64,000 bases of DNA from Bacteroides faecis MAJ27 (GTDB lineage Bacteria > Bacteroidota > Bacteroidia > Bacteroidales > Bacteroidaceae), in contig NZ_FNNN01000020.1 in the NCBI RefSeq assembly GCF_900106755.1, positions 44,563 through 108,562 on the forward strand, in the 5' to 3' direction. Positions 44,514 through 53,630 of this stretch are shown here, piece by piece. Below the pieces are notes generated by a model. That model saw only the letters and a program-made list of their open reading frames with translations, had not been told where the DNA came from and did not search any database. Position 1 is the first letter of the stretch. Each line of letters starts with the position of its first letter. Both the position numbers and the translations under genes were made by a program.

Positions 44514-45137
44514 TCAGAAGTTGACAATATAATGCTGTTTTATTTTTGTTGTATCAAAAAAAAGCAGACCTAAATCATACAAATCAAAAGTGATTCCCAC
44601 CCTGTCATCCTTTTGCACCCGTTCCCATAACATCCTCATCGATTTAGAATAATGAATGCCATGAATGACAAATACACTTTCTGAAGTTGTACGGCGTGCA
44701 CAAACCTTAAAAACCTCCTCCAGCATTTCAGAGTTCTGATAATCATTCAGATATAGAAAATCAACCGGAACACCAGCATCCAGAAACAACTCCGACAGGT
44801 CGGGAGCAAAAAGATACCCGGCAGTGGGTTTGGCCGACTGCAGATACAGAGAAGATATGGAAGGCCGCCCCACCTCTATAATAGTAGCCGGCTGCACTCT
44901 ATTCACCAGCCGGAACAGGAAACGGTTGACTTTTTGTATTCCTTTGCACCGTCCCTGTTCTTTTATCATCTTCTTCTGTTCTTCTTTCAATGAAAAGTAA
45001 GCATAATAAGGCATCTTTTCATAAATCACATCTGTAATCAAGCTAAAAGCAAACGGCGAGTGTACGCCATATCCACAACGATAGCGGAAACGGGAAAGCC
45101 AGATAAAGGGTCGTTTTAAACAAAGTAGAAGATTCAT
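44514..45137 (-). CDS. Methyltransferase-like protein with altered SAM motif
   Basis: A 207-residue protein. The Rossmann-like core (FLFRLVNRVQPATIIEVG, FLYLNDYQNSEMLEEVFKVC, SVFVIHGIHYSKSMRMLWERV, VGITFDLYDLGLLFF) has the order of class I O-methyltransferases seen in Bacteroidota. The SAM loop, usually E-x-G-x-G, reads EVGRPSI, so binding may be weak or lost. Earlier ATGs exist at 45158 and 45230. I chose 45137 (MNLLLCLKRP) because the -7 box at 45167-45174 leaves only two bases before 45158. Confidence 0.6.
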   Translation of the reverse strand: MNLLLCLKRPFIWLSRFRYRCGYGVHSPFAFSLITDVIYEKMPYYAYFSLKEEQKKMIKEQGRCKGIQKVNRFLFRLVNRVQPATIIEVGRPSISSLYLQSAKPTAGYLFAPDLSELFLDAGVPVDFLYLNDYQNSEMLEEVFKVCARRTTSESVFVIHGIHYSKSMRMLWERVQKDDRVGITFDLYDLGLLFFDTTKIKQHYIVNF

Positions 45138-45166
45138 ACAACAATTATTCGTTTTCATTCGTAGCA

Positions 45167-45174
45167 CAAAGATA
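45167..45174 (-). promoter_or_regulatory. -7 promoter box upstream of methyltransferase-like gene
   Basis: TATCTTTG on the minus strand; a partial -33 (ATTG at 45196-45199) with a 21-base spacer. Start of transcription would be near 45160. Confidence 0.45.
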
Positions 45175-45253
45175 TGTTTTTTTATCGCATAGAACCAATT
45201 CGGAAGAAAAATGTTATAAGGGGGAATCATAACCTAAACAATTGACCCGAATT

Positions 45254-46246
45254 ATGAAGAAAACAATCTTTCTGGCAGCGTTGACAGCAGCTATCTTCGC
45301 CGGTTGCTCGAGTGATAATCCGATGTTGCCCGTCGAAGGCGGCAACGGGAATAATGGCGGAGAAGGAAATAATGAACTTATCAGCCCGACAGTACGCGCT
45401 ACGGTCAATACACCGGATAACGCGCAGAGTCCGATGAGCGGAATATTAGAAGTATATCCCTGCCAGGCAGGCACTTCCATTTATTATGGAAACTATGTGG
45501 AAGATGTACTGACTCCATTTCCCGGTATGTACACCTTAAAAGACGGAAACACTCTTGGAAACCCCGCACGTGCCATCTCACTTCCTGTAGGAACATACAA
45601 TATGATTTATTGGGGAACTCCTAAATATGAGGAACCAATCTATAGTAATCCGGCAGTGAAGGACCCGCAACTGACTCTCGGCGGCGATCTGTCTCAGCAG
45701 TATTTCGGGCTCCGGCAAAACCTTCCTGATACGACCTATTATCCTGTTTTCGATCTGGTTTATGCGGTGAAGCCCGCCAATATCGGTACGGAAGAGTTAA
45801 ACGCAGCGATGAAACGAAAAGTCGCAGGTTTGAAAGTGATTGTCAAAGACAAAAACAACGGAATATTAAGCTCCAGCATCTCCGGCATGAAAGTAAATAT
45901 TGGAGGTATTGCAGAGAAATTGAATTTGTATACCGCAGAGCCGGTCAATCAAACCAAAACAGTCACCTTCCCTTTGGTACTTTCCACAGATGGCACACAG
46001 ATGAGCAATGCTACTGTCATGTTATTCCCATCGGCTACAAGCCCTCTATTCCAACTAATTATTACATTAAAGAATGGAACTGTAAAAACCTTCAAGCAAA
46101 CATTGAGCGCTCCTCTGAAGGCAAATACCCGGCTCACCTTAACATTAACTTTAGGCGACATCTTCTCGGAGGAGGAGACCGGAAATTTTACGATAGACAA
46201 TTGGCAGGAAGAGAGCGAAACAATCGAGGTGCCAAGTTTGAACTGA
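45254..46246 (+). CDS. Fimbrillin/Mfa2-like lipoprotein
   Basis: A 330-residue lipoprotein: signal peptide with a lipobox (LTAAIFAGC). The mature part starts with a Gly/Asn-rich linker (GGNGNNGGEGNNE) and continues with two beta-sandwich halves that resemble the FimB/Mfa2 anchor or fimbrillin group (YNMIYWGTPKYEEP, FDLVYAVKPANI, MLFPSATSPLFQLIITLKNG). Assignment rests on pattern and not on a clear motif. A TTG four codons upstream could also start, but ATG at 45254 gives the better signal peptide. It stands alone between opposite-strand genes and ends at the terminator 46311-46346. Confidence 0.6.
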   Translation: MKKTIFLAALTAAIFAGCSSDNPMLPVEGGNGNNGGEGNNELISPTVRATVNTPDNAQSPMSGILEVYPCQAGTSIYYGNYVEDVLTPFPGMYTLKDGNTLGNPARAISLPVGTYNMIYWGTPKYEEPIYSNPAVKDPQLTLGGDLSQQYFGLRQNLPDTTYYPVFDLVYAVKPANIGTEELNAAMKRKVAGLKVIVKDKNNGILSSSISGMKVNIGGIAEKLNLYTAEPVNQTKTVTFPLVLSTDGTQMSNATVMLFPSATSPLFQLIITLKNGTVKTFKQTLSAPLKANTRLTLTLTLGDIFSEEETGNFTIDNWQEESETIEVPSLN

Positions 46247-46310
46247 TCGATGAACAGTTCAGCAATTAAAGAATCTGATTTCAGCGATTAAATACAATGA
46301 TAGTTTCAAG

Positions 46311-46346
46311 AAAAAGGGCCGGCTCCCGCGGTGGACCGACCCTTTT
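46311..46346. terminator. Convergent terminator
   Basis: AAAAAGGG-CCGG pairs with CCG-CCCTTTT, with one mismatch, around a 13-base loop. It serves the lipoprotein gene on the plus strand and tonB on the minus strand. Confidence 0.65.
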
Positions 46347-46365
46347 AATCATCTATTTCAAGTAA

Positions 46366-47049
46366 TTACTGTAGTCTGAATACTACAGGTACAGTATATT
46401 TTACTCGAACTTTCTTACCGTTTTGTACTCCGGGTTTCCACTTGGGCATTCCACTTATCACACGGATAGCTTCTTTATCCAAGTAAGCATCTACCCCTCG
46501 TACAACTGTCGGACTAGTAATCGATCCGTCCTTGTCTACAACAAACTGAACAATTACACGTCCTTGTGAGCCCATCTCTTGAGACATTGTCGGATATTTG
46601 ATATGAGTACTCAAATATTTCAGCAATTCAGCTGAACCACCAGGAAATTCAGGCATGATTTCTACACTTACGTGAATAACATCTTCCTCAACTTCTGCAG
46701 TTTCCACTACTGGCGGTACCCAAACAACCTTGTAAGGTTCATTCACATTGTCTGGTACTACTGAAACATTATCCGTCACCTCTTCGGTATCATCTACTAT
46801 TTCGAACAAATCTGTTACTTTAGTTTCCGGTGGAGGGGGCGGTTCCAGTTTTTCTTCAGGGAATGTGATTGGAACGAGCTCCGTTACAAAGATGGATTCA
46901 TCATCAGATGATAGTGCCGCAACTCTTACATCATGCTGTGTCCATTCGAACGATACGAACATGAAAGCAAGCGCAACAACCAAACCCATCAACAACCAAG
47001 AACCTCTTTGATTCTCAATTGCAGCCTTTTTTGATTTTTTGGCTTCCAT
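46366..47049 (-). CDS. Energy transducer TonB
   Basis: A 227-residue TonB-family protein. A short cytoplasmic basic stretch and one membrane helix (about residues 17-34) are followed by a proline/glutamate periplasmic linker (EEKLEPPPPPETKV) and a C-terminal TonB domain (about 135-227) with YPTMSQEMGSQGRVIVQFVVDKDGSI and the GMPKWKPGVQNGKKVRVKYTVPV cut here. TonB couples the proton motive force to outer-membrane transporters. No ExbB/ExbD gene and no SusC-like receptor is nearby, so it likely serves receptors elsewhere. A 211-base gap separates it from the LytTR gene. Confidence 0.9.
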   Translation of the reverse strand: MEAKKSKKAAIENQRGSWLLMGLVVALAFMFVSFEWTQHDVRVAALSSDDESIFVTELVPITFPEEKLEPPPPPETKVTDLFEIVDDTEEVTDNVSVVPDNVNEPYKVVWVPPVVETAEVEEDVIHVSVEIMPEFPGGSAELLKYLSTHIKYPTMSQEMGSQGRVIVQFVVDKDGSITSPTVVRGVDAYLDKEAIRVISGMPKWKPGVQNGKKVRVKYTVPVVFRLQ

Positions 47050-47260
47050 AAAAAATGTGTTTAAGTAATTAATAATAGAAAATATATAGCATATATACTA
47101 CTTTTCGTTTTCCTTCTTAAGCATTACTTAAAGTGCTCTCTAGCTGCAATAAATATAGTATTTTTATGGATAGGATGTAACTTTGCTTCTTGTTTATTTC
47201 ATTCTTTTTCCTTCTTTTGGATAAAATTTATGAAATGGCACTCTGCCTTACTATCTCAGT

Positions 47261-48013
47261 TCACAAGCAAAATTTGTCTTGCAACTCTTTTTTATATTTC
47301 CTGGAAAGAAGTAATTCTGTCACGTTATCAAAGGGTGGATAGAATATACACTTATTATCCTTTATAATCATCAAATAATCAATATTAATAATATAGGATT
47401 GGTGTATCTGAACAAAACAAGGCGAATATTTGATTATCTGTTCGGCAGTCATTCCACGTCGTAACACCACTGATAATTTACTGTTAAGTATCACCTCCCA
47501 TTGTTTACGTTCAGCGCAATAACGAAAAAAAACAATCTCAGCCGGACGCAAGGCACGCATATCATTAGTTGGTGTAAATACTATGAATGTTTGCCCCATA
47601 TACAATGATGCTCCTATTGGCAATACCTTTTTTGGTTCTGTTTCCATTTGTGCCATAAAACGCGTAAGAATGTTTTTCAACTCCTGCCCCTCGAAAGACT
47701 TCAACAAATAATCGAATACAGATTCTCTAATAGCATGTATCATGTACTTTTCATAAGCTGTATAGAAAACCACCCGCATACCCCATGAAATGTTGTCATG
47801 CAGATCATGTAGCAAATCCAAACCAGTCATATCCGGCATTTCCACATCCAAAAACAACAAATCTGGTTGTATTTTGGTAATAAGTTTCTCTCCCTGTTTA
47901 CCATTTCGGGCAGTTCCATCTAAAGAAAAGTATGGATTTCTTCTCAGTTCAATGCTTAACTTCCCAATAGCCACTTCATCGTCATCAACTATAACTACTT
48001 TATACTTATTCAT
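47261..48013 (-). CDS. LytTR-family response regulator
   Basis: A 250-residue regulator: receiver domain at about 1-120, with acidic pocket D10-D12 and phosphoacceptor D56 in LLFLDVEMPDMTG, and a LytTR DNA-binding domain at about 150-250 (VNWIHQSYIINIDYLMII-like). The switch Thr/Lys (FYTAYEK then YLLKSF) is in place. No histidine kinase gene lies within the window, so it is an orphan. It follows the M64 peptidase gene by 50 bases on the same strand and may be cotranscribed with it, which would make it a possible regulator of the surface-protein cluster. Confidence 0.88.
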   Translation of the reverse strand: MNKYKVVIVDDDEVAIGKLSIELRRNPYFSLDGTARNGKQGEKLITKIQPDLLFLDVEMPDMTGLDLLHDLHDNISWGMRVVFYTAYEKYMIHAIRESVFDYLLKSFEGQELKNILTRFMAQMETEPKKVLPIGASLYMGQTFIVFTPTNDMRALRPAEIVFFRYCAERKQWEVILNSKLSVVLRRGMTAEQIIKYSPCFVQIHQSYIINIDYLMIIKDNKCIFYPPFDNVTELLLSRKYKKELQDKFCL

Positions 48014-48063
48014 ATCTTCTGTGTTTTCTTCTGGTGGATATTCCCATAATATTTATCCAGTTA

Positions 48064-50010
48064 CTATTTCATCAAGTGAGGATGCGGTGTACGAGGCACC
48101 TGCCTGGCTTTTTCTCTTATACCATATTGATCCGAAGTTTTAAACGAATTAAAATCTCGCAACGGATCATAATTTATATCCTTTGCAAAGAACTCTTCTA
48201 ATACAAATGGCTCACCAGCTATTGTTTTAATTCTCTCTACAATCAGCTGACGCGATATTGTATTGAAATATAGACGGTTATCATCCATACAACTTGTAAT
48301 TTCAGAGTGCCAGATACCACTCTTATAGCCCATCCCTCCTTCGAAAAAGCCTGTGCGGGGATACCGGGAATCATTCAGCAAGTGCTTCCAATAGACGCTA
48401 CCCTTAGTATTATTAAAATCTGTCGTAAGGTTCAGACCAAGGGGAACCTCCCATGCCTGGCTTTCAATTGACTCAGCTGTATAGTTTGGGCTATCGTTAT
48501 AATGATATTCATCTAATAGTTTACCAAAGCCATGTCCTCCACCTTCATGTACAAAAACATTTTTCCAGTCACCAGTACTTATACCAATACTAGAATTTCC
48601 AGACCATTGAAGATTCCCTTCTGTCAGCGGAATAATAGCGTAACTTAATCCGTTATTCCATATCCAACATATACCTCCATAGCGTGAATCATTAACTAAA
48701 AGAAAAACAGGAACTTTATCAATAGACGTTTTATTCTCTATGATATCCGGACAGGTAGAACTCACGAAATCGAAAATCTCATTATAATCTTTTACTTGCA
48801 TGTCCGAGTAATTGTTTCCCCAACTTGTTTTAAAATAGGTGTTTCTCATTTTTCCCGTATCCGTATTTCCCGCACCAGTTTCTTCTGAAACAGTAGGAAG
48901 GATATAAACATTGAAATATTCACGATATGATTTATATGGCTCTACAGAGAATAAACAGTTTAAAGCTTCACGTGCACTACTTTCAAACAAGCCATTAGGC
49001 GCTAATTCATTGGTGGTAAATCCATCACCTGTTACAACCAGAGTTACCGGATGTTTTTCCCTCATTTTCTGATATACGATAACATCTCCTGTCGAATAGG
49101 TTTCGGGAGAATAAAGGCTGCCTTGCGTCACATTGACGCTTTCCCAGCTAGCTACACTAACGCCATTCAATGTAACCTGCCTGTCTCCCAAAACAGTAAG
49201 ATGCATAATATAATGTACTCCGGAATCAAAAGTTTGGTCTAGTTTTATAAAAAAAGGACTCTCATTAATCTTCAATTCTATGGCTTGTTCATCAGAAAGA
49301 TGCTGAGGCGGAATTAAAAGTGAAAATCGCCTTGAACTGTTATCAGAGGTTTCCTCTTTTAATTTCATAGCTTCAATACTCGTTACGGTTCCATGAGTAC
49401 TTACCGCACCATTTTCCAAATTTAATGAACATTGGTTGCACGCTTTCAGATATATATTGGAACAAACATCTGATATCCCATTGGCATAATCCACTTGAAA
49501 TGTAACTTGTGACATCAAGTGAGAAAAATGAATATCAACCGCTGCTTCAGATATAATGTATTCCTGTTCGGCAAATAACAAATCGCTTTCTTTCTGTTTA
49601 TTCGCATTATTTTGCAGAGTTGCAACTTCAAATGGCAGAACAGCGTTTACTAATGGCTGCATAAATGGATAATAAGCTACCATCCTCATTTTCTGACCTT
49701 TATTCTCAGCAGGGAATGAAAACCGCTTACCGAGTGACCATTGATTGCCGTCAAAAATACAAGCTTGATTATATAAATAGCTGTCAGTAGAGAGCTGACT
49801 ACCTTGTTCTGTTAAAAATACTCCGATAATATCTCCTGTATTAAAAGAAATACTTGAATCTTGTGGTTTTCCATCAGTTGACTGAAATCCATTAGATATA
49901 GATTGACTGATTTCAAAGTATATTCTTTCTTCTTCGTGTTCTGTAGAACAAGCTGCCAGAACAAGCAACATTACTAAGGTACGTAAGCCAGATAAATCAA
50001 TGCGTTTCAT
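48064..50010 (-). CDS. M64-like metallopeptidase lipoprotein with fimbrillin-like front
   Basis: A 648-residue lipoprotein (MKRIDLSGLRTLVMLLVLAAC, lipobox LAAC). Residues about 25-290 look like a fimbrillin-type beta-sandwich (GDIIGVFLTEQGSQL, MVAYYPFMQPLV, FSHLMSQVTFQVDY). Residues about 320-648 match the M64 peptidase fold (VTLVVTGDGFTTNEL, NTYFKTSWGNNYSD, FLLVNDSRYGGICW). The zinc motif reads VHEGGGHGFGKLLDEY with H488, E489 and H493, so three residues separate HE from H and not two. It is the last large gene of the surface-protein run; 13 bases separate it from the fimbrillin-like gene upstream. Likely surface exposed. Confidence 0.8.
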   Translation of the reverse strand: MKRIDLSGLRTLVMLLVLAACSTEHEEERIYFEISQSISNGFQSTDGKPQDSSISFNTGDIIGVFLTEQGSQLSTDSYLYNQACIFDGNQWSLGKRFSFPAENKGQKMRMVAYYPFMQPLVNAVLPFEVATLQNNANKQKESDLLFAEQEYIISEAAVDIHFSHLMSQVTFQVDYANGISDVCSNIYLKACNQCSLNLENGAVSTHGTVTSIEAMKLKEETSDNSSRRFSLLIPPQHLSDEQAIELKINESPFFIKLDQTFDSGVHYIMHLTVLGDRQVTLNGVSVASWESVNVTQGSLYSPETYSTGDVIVYQKMREKHPVTLVVTGDGFTTNELAPNGLFESSAREALNCLFSVEPYKSYREYFNVYILPTVSEETGAGNTDTGKMRNTYFKTSWGNNYSDMQVKDYNEIFDFVSSTCPDIIENKTSIDKVPVFLLVNDSRYGGICWIWNNGLSYAIIPLTEGNLQWSGNSSIGISTGDWKNVFVHEGGGHGFGKLLDEYHYNDSPNYTAESIESQAWEVPLGLNLTTDFNNTKGSVYWKHLLNDSRYPRTGFFEGGMGYKSGIWHSEITSCMDDNRLYFNTISRQLIVERIKTIAGEPFVLEEFFAKDINYDPLRDFNSFKTSDQYGIREKARQVPRTPHPHLMK

Positions 50011-50022
50011 ATATCATTCATT

Positions 50023-50874
50023 TTATTGGACAGTTGATAAATCTATTGTTATCTTATACTCCTTTCCACTTTCTAATATAAGAGGCTCTTGCAATTGATA
50101 ATGGTAAAAACGACCTTTATATTTGAAATTAATCCACTGTCCGACCGGAACGCTTTGCGGAATGATTATAGCCTCAGCTGTTTGCCTATTTTCGTCATAA
50201 TACATTTGAATAACCTGTGGTGATATACTTGACTCATAGCTCACTTCTCTGGTAACTAGATTAACGATAGCTCTATTATAGACATTGGTCACTTGTACCC
50301 CATTCTTCATATCACTGTTTGCAATAGAAGTAGTATTTATGAATGAAACAGTTAATTTACTGAACAAGTGATTGAATAATAAAGGAATCCCTCCATTGTA
50401 CTTCTCATAAATAATATCTGTAGTAGAAGCCCATAAGAAATCACTTTGTCTTAATAATTTCCGATTACTTTGATCATTCGGAAGCTGAAAGTAAACGTTT
50501 GTGAAGTCTTTATCTAATGTACTGCTAGCATAGGGATAATATCCTATCCCCATAAGTGTATAGGGAACTTTTTGCCAATACAGTTGCATCTCAGAATCCC
50601 AGCCAACACTTCCTTTATATTCAACGGGAATATTACTTACCCAACATTCGCTACCATATTTCCACTTTGCAGCTTTGTTCTGATCAAATAGGAAAATTCC
50701 AATTTTATCTCCTTCTTCAAATCCTCGTTCCATAGTCGAACGTGTGGATACACTGACAGCAGGAAGAAAGGTTATTATTTCTTTATCGCATTTATCAACT
50801 TCTCCACTACTACACGAATGGAATAAAAACAATAGAATAACAATCAGAGTTTGCAAGTATATAACCGTTTTCAT
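50023..50874 (-). CDS. Fimbrillin-family lipoprotein
   Basis: A 283-residue lipoprotein (lipobox FLFHSC). It shares with the first half of the M64 protein the features DKIGIFLFDQNKAAKW, YYPYASS and the FNHLFSKLTVSF strand, the hallmark of the fimbrillin-like (Mfa-like) group. It may be a pilus subunit or a surface-adhesion partner. It is 13 bases before the M64 gene and 75 after the BACON gene. The start at 50874 (MKTVIYLQTL) is preferred to a codon ten positions upstream because it gives a normal signal peptide. Confidence 0.78.
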   Translation of the reverse strand: MKTVIYLQTLIVILLFLFHSCSSGEVDKCDKEIITFLPAVSVSTRSTMERGFEEGDKIGIFLFDQNKAAKWKYGSECWVSNIPVEYKGSVGWDSEMQLYWQKVPYTLMGIGYYPYASSTLDKDFTNVYFQLPNDQSNRKLLRQSDFLWASTTDIIYEKYNGGIPLLFNHLFSKLTVSFINTTSIANSDMKNGVQVTNVYNRAIVNLVTREVSYESSISPQVIQMYYDENRQTAEAIIIPQSVPVGQWINFKYKGRFYHYQLQEPLILESGKEYKITIDLSTVQ

Positions 50875-50948
50875 AATTATTAGATCTAAAATAAAGAAGA
50901 ACAAGCCTTATAAGATTAAGGCTTGTTCCTGAAAACATTATTTATTAA

Positions 50949-52334
50949 TTAACGAATACGAGTAATAGTTGCTCCTTTAAACAAGGTGTTTTCATTTACA
51001 ATCATACCGATATGAGCAATGCCTTTTGCTGTATTCCTATTACTTTCGTTTACATTCTTTACACCATTAGAGTTAAGAATCCAGCATGTATTTTCAATAG
51101 TGCCACCCAATTCTCCGTCCTGTCCAACCCCCCATGTTACAGTTTGAAATTGTGTTACACCAGCTGTTCTAGTGTACGTCCAACTGCTTGATTGCAAAAT
51201 TGGGGTAAAAACTCCTTCTTTTATTTTCTTTGAAAAAGTCCAAGCAACAAAAGCATCCTTACCGGAACCATAAAAAGCAGGATTATATTCTAAAACCCAT
51301 TGGTAATATTTAGTAGAATAAGCGCCAATGGTTGTTTCCCAACACCACTTATTAGTCTTAGCATCATATGTAACATTATCAACATATGCCATTGGTTGAT
51401 TTTTTCCAGATTTCGTCGTGATTTCTTTCCTTATAAGTTCCCCTCGTTCACCGTCCTTATTAAATCCTAAGAGGAACAAAACGTGTTTAGTTTGAGGCTC
51501 CAGACCATAGAACGAAATTACATAATTATCATTAGGTGTACAGCGGTTTTCATCTGTCTTCATAACATCTATTATTTCTTCATCTGTATATCTTTCAATG
51601 AATGAAGCTTCAAACACCACAGCATAGAAATATGTTACATTGTTGCCATACTCAAAGTCTGTAGCAAAACAATCGCTCAACACAACAACAGTTTGAGCTG
51701 TCACATTACTTCCTGCTGCCAAGCCGGCTTTCTGAATAATTTTCACTGATTGAGAAGAGACACCTGACGAGGATATATTGAGTGTAACATCCCGATCAGC
51801 AGGTGAGTTATTGAAACTGTTTGCTGAAACTTTGATACTAGCATTTCCTACCCCGTTTGTTGAAGATACAGTCAGCCATTCGGGCACTCCACTAATACTC
51901 CACGCAGTATTACAAGTGATATTGAATGCTTGTTCTTTTCCCGCTTCTACAAGATTAATTTCTTTCACATCAACAGACAGGGACACAGAAACCCCTTGCT
52001 GCACTACAGATACAGGTTCAGAAATCTCGCCTCTTTCACTTTGTACCATAAGTGTACATTTACGTTCATCTATATCTTTGTTCTCTTGAGCTGTTAAAAC
52101 AACAGAAGCATTTCCTTTACCCGATGAACTGGATAAAGACAACCATCCCGAAGCTCCGGTTATAAGCCATGAGACATTACTTTGGATTTTCAATACTTGC
52201 GAATCTCCGTCCGAAGAAAGGGTAAATACATTAGAAGACACTGCCAATCGTGTTTCCGCTTCATCATCGTCACTACCTCCGCAACTTGCTATAACAAGCG
52301 CAAGAATGAATGTTAGCAAATAATTTCGTTTCAT
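50949..52334 (-). CDS. BACON-domain lipoprotein
   Basis: A 461-residue lipoprotein (MKRNYLLTFILALVIASCGG). Two BACON domains follow one another at about 30-112 and 118-202, each with the W-L-x-x-S strand (NVSWLITGASGWLSLSS, NTAWSISGVPEWLTVSS). The C-terminal 250 residues are not assigned; they include Trp-rich strands (VLEYNPAFYGSGKDAFVAWTF cut). BACON domains are thought to bind mucin or carbohydrate or act as spacers. A 240-base gap separates it from the small lipoprotein upstream, and that gap holds no clear promoter. Confidence 0.8.
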   Translation of the reverse strand: MKRNYLLTFILALVIASCGGSDDDEAETRLAVSSNVFTLSSDGDSQVLKIQSNVSWLITGASGWLSLSSSSGKGNASVVLTAQENKDIDERKCTLMVQSERGEISEPVSVVQQGVSVSLSVDVKEINLVEAGKEQAFNITCNTAWSISGVPEWLTVSSTNGVGNASIKVSANSFNNSPADRDVTLNISSSGVSSQSVKIIQKAGLAAGSNVTAQTVVVLSDCFATDFEYGNNVTYFYAVVFEASFIERYTDEEIIDVMKTDENRCTPNDNYVISFYGLEPQTKHVLFLLGFNKDGERGELIRKEITTKSGKNQPMAYVDNVTYDAKTNKWCWETTIGAYSTKYYQWVLEYNPAFYGSGKDAFVAWTFSKKIKEGVFTPILQSSSWTYTRTAGVTQFQTVTWGVGQDGELGGTIENTCWILNSNGVKNVNESNRNTAKGIAHIGMIVNENTLFKGATITRIR

Positions 52335-52574
52335 ATGCTCATTGTTTTGTGTGTATGCAGTCCCAGATCATACTGTTTTAATGTAACTGAATTTAATTTA
52401 TATGAAAAACTATGGGGACTATACTAAATTAGCCATCGATATAAATATCTTTTCTTTTAAAAACAAGATAATTAGCATCAATAGTTCCATATATATATTT
52501 ATTATAACCGTAAATATTCACTACTTAACCATGGAATCCGTCAGAGTATAAAAATTTAGATCGATAGAAAATGG
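52335..52574. other. AT-rich gap between lipoprotein genes
   Basis: No gene, tRNA or clear hairpin seen. A sequence TAGTTTTT on the minus strand near 52410 is a one-off match to the -7 box and too weak to call. Confidence 0.4.
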
Positions 52575-53621
52575 TTATATTCTCTTTTTTTCAATTGCAT
52601 GTAAGCTAAAATAATCATATTGTCCCCAACTACCAGAATAAGTGTAGGTTGCAGTTTCAAAATCTCCTTTTGTTTTATAGCCAAAGTCTTTCAATTGATA
52701 TGCAGCTTCTATAGCATCAGGAGTAACCATCTTAACCACATTCAAAGTTACATTATATGTACTAGATTTATTAATTGAATATGAAAGTCTAATTGTATTC
52801 CCATTAAGACGCTCTAAATTAAGTTTAATATTCTTTCCCACTGTTTCAATTGATGTCTCTTTATAATAAGTGACCTTGTTATTGTTCATTGTATATGGTC
52901 TCAAATAATAAACTGTACCAAGTTCCAATTCGGAAAGATTGACAGTACGATAATATGTATCAATCATTTTTTGTGAAGTAGTTTTATCTGAAATAGTAGG
53001 GTGTGGTGACTTTCCATAACATATACCAGCAGTTAGGTAACTATCAGCAGTTTGATACTTATCCGGATTTGTGTAAGATATACTTAACGAAGCTCTATTA
53101 GGAAATATATTTGCAGATCCTAAATAAACATATAATTCTTCTGATTCGTCGCTCATAATATCTTCTGGATTCTGCGTACCTCCAGTACCTACAACAAAAT
53201 TTCCATTCAAAGAGTTACTATCCTCCTTTCCATCAGACTCCCATTCATCATAGCCTTTATAAGTACCTTCAGATTCTGAAGTAAACAAAAGTTCCACTTC
53301 ATAACAATGAGCAACCATTTTATCAATTATACGAATCGTGTATTCTATAGTTAATTCTGCTCTGTTTTCACTTGTCTTTCTATATATATAATATGTATCT
53401 TCTATTTTCCAGGATGTATCGGAAGGAATCATTGATATCACTCCATTAGAGAAAAAAGAGAGAGCCCAAGCAATTGAATTTGGACCTGAAGATAAGTTCA
53501 GACTTTTTCCAATCAGTGTTTCTGGCGCATAGCCTAAACTTTCACTACTATCATCTTTATTACTGCAGGAGTTTAAAATAAGACTAAATGATATCACTAA
53601 AATTGTCAATAAAGTTTTCAT
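52575..53621 (-). CDS. Lipoprotein of unknown function (348 residues)
   Basis: A signal peptide with lipobox (SFSLILNSC) and then a Ser/Asp linker. The start of the mature part (GYAPETLIGKSLNLSSG) resembles the smaller lipoprotein upstream (GYCPFQLEGKTLLLRNN). In the second half a fibronectin-like stretch is possible (LSELELGTVYYLRPYTMNN). No catalytic motif is seen. It lies 9 bases after the small lipoprotein gene and is clearly cotranscribed with it. AT-rich compared with the housekeeping genes. Confidence 0.72.
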   Translation of the reverse strand: MKTLLTILVISFSLILNSCSNKDDSSESLGYAPETLIGKSLNLSSGPNSIAWALSFFSNGVISMIPSDTSWKIEDTYYIYRKTSENRAELTIEYTIRIIDKMVAHCYEVELLFTSESEGTYKGYDEWESDGKEDSNSLNGNFVVGTGGTQNPEDIMSDESEELYVYLGSANIFPNRASLSISYTNPDKYQTADSYLTAGICYGKSPHPTISDKTTSQKMIDTYYRTVNLSELELGTVYYLRPYTMNNNKVTYYKETSIETVGKNIKLNLERLNGNTIRLSYSINKSSTYNVTLNVVKMVTPDAIEAAYQLKDFGYKTKGDFETATYTYSGSWGQYDYFSLHAIEKKRI

Positions 53622-53630
53622 ATCTATAGG

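Noticed and set aside
47180..47200. Plus-strand promoter (TAACTTTG) between tonB and the LytTR gene
   Set aside because: No plus-strand gene follows it and there is no -33 box; likely chance in AT-rich DNA.
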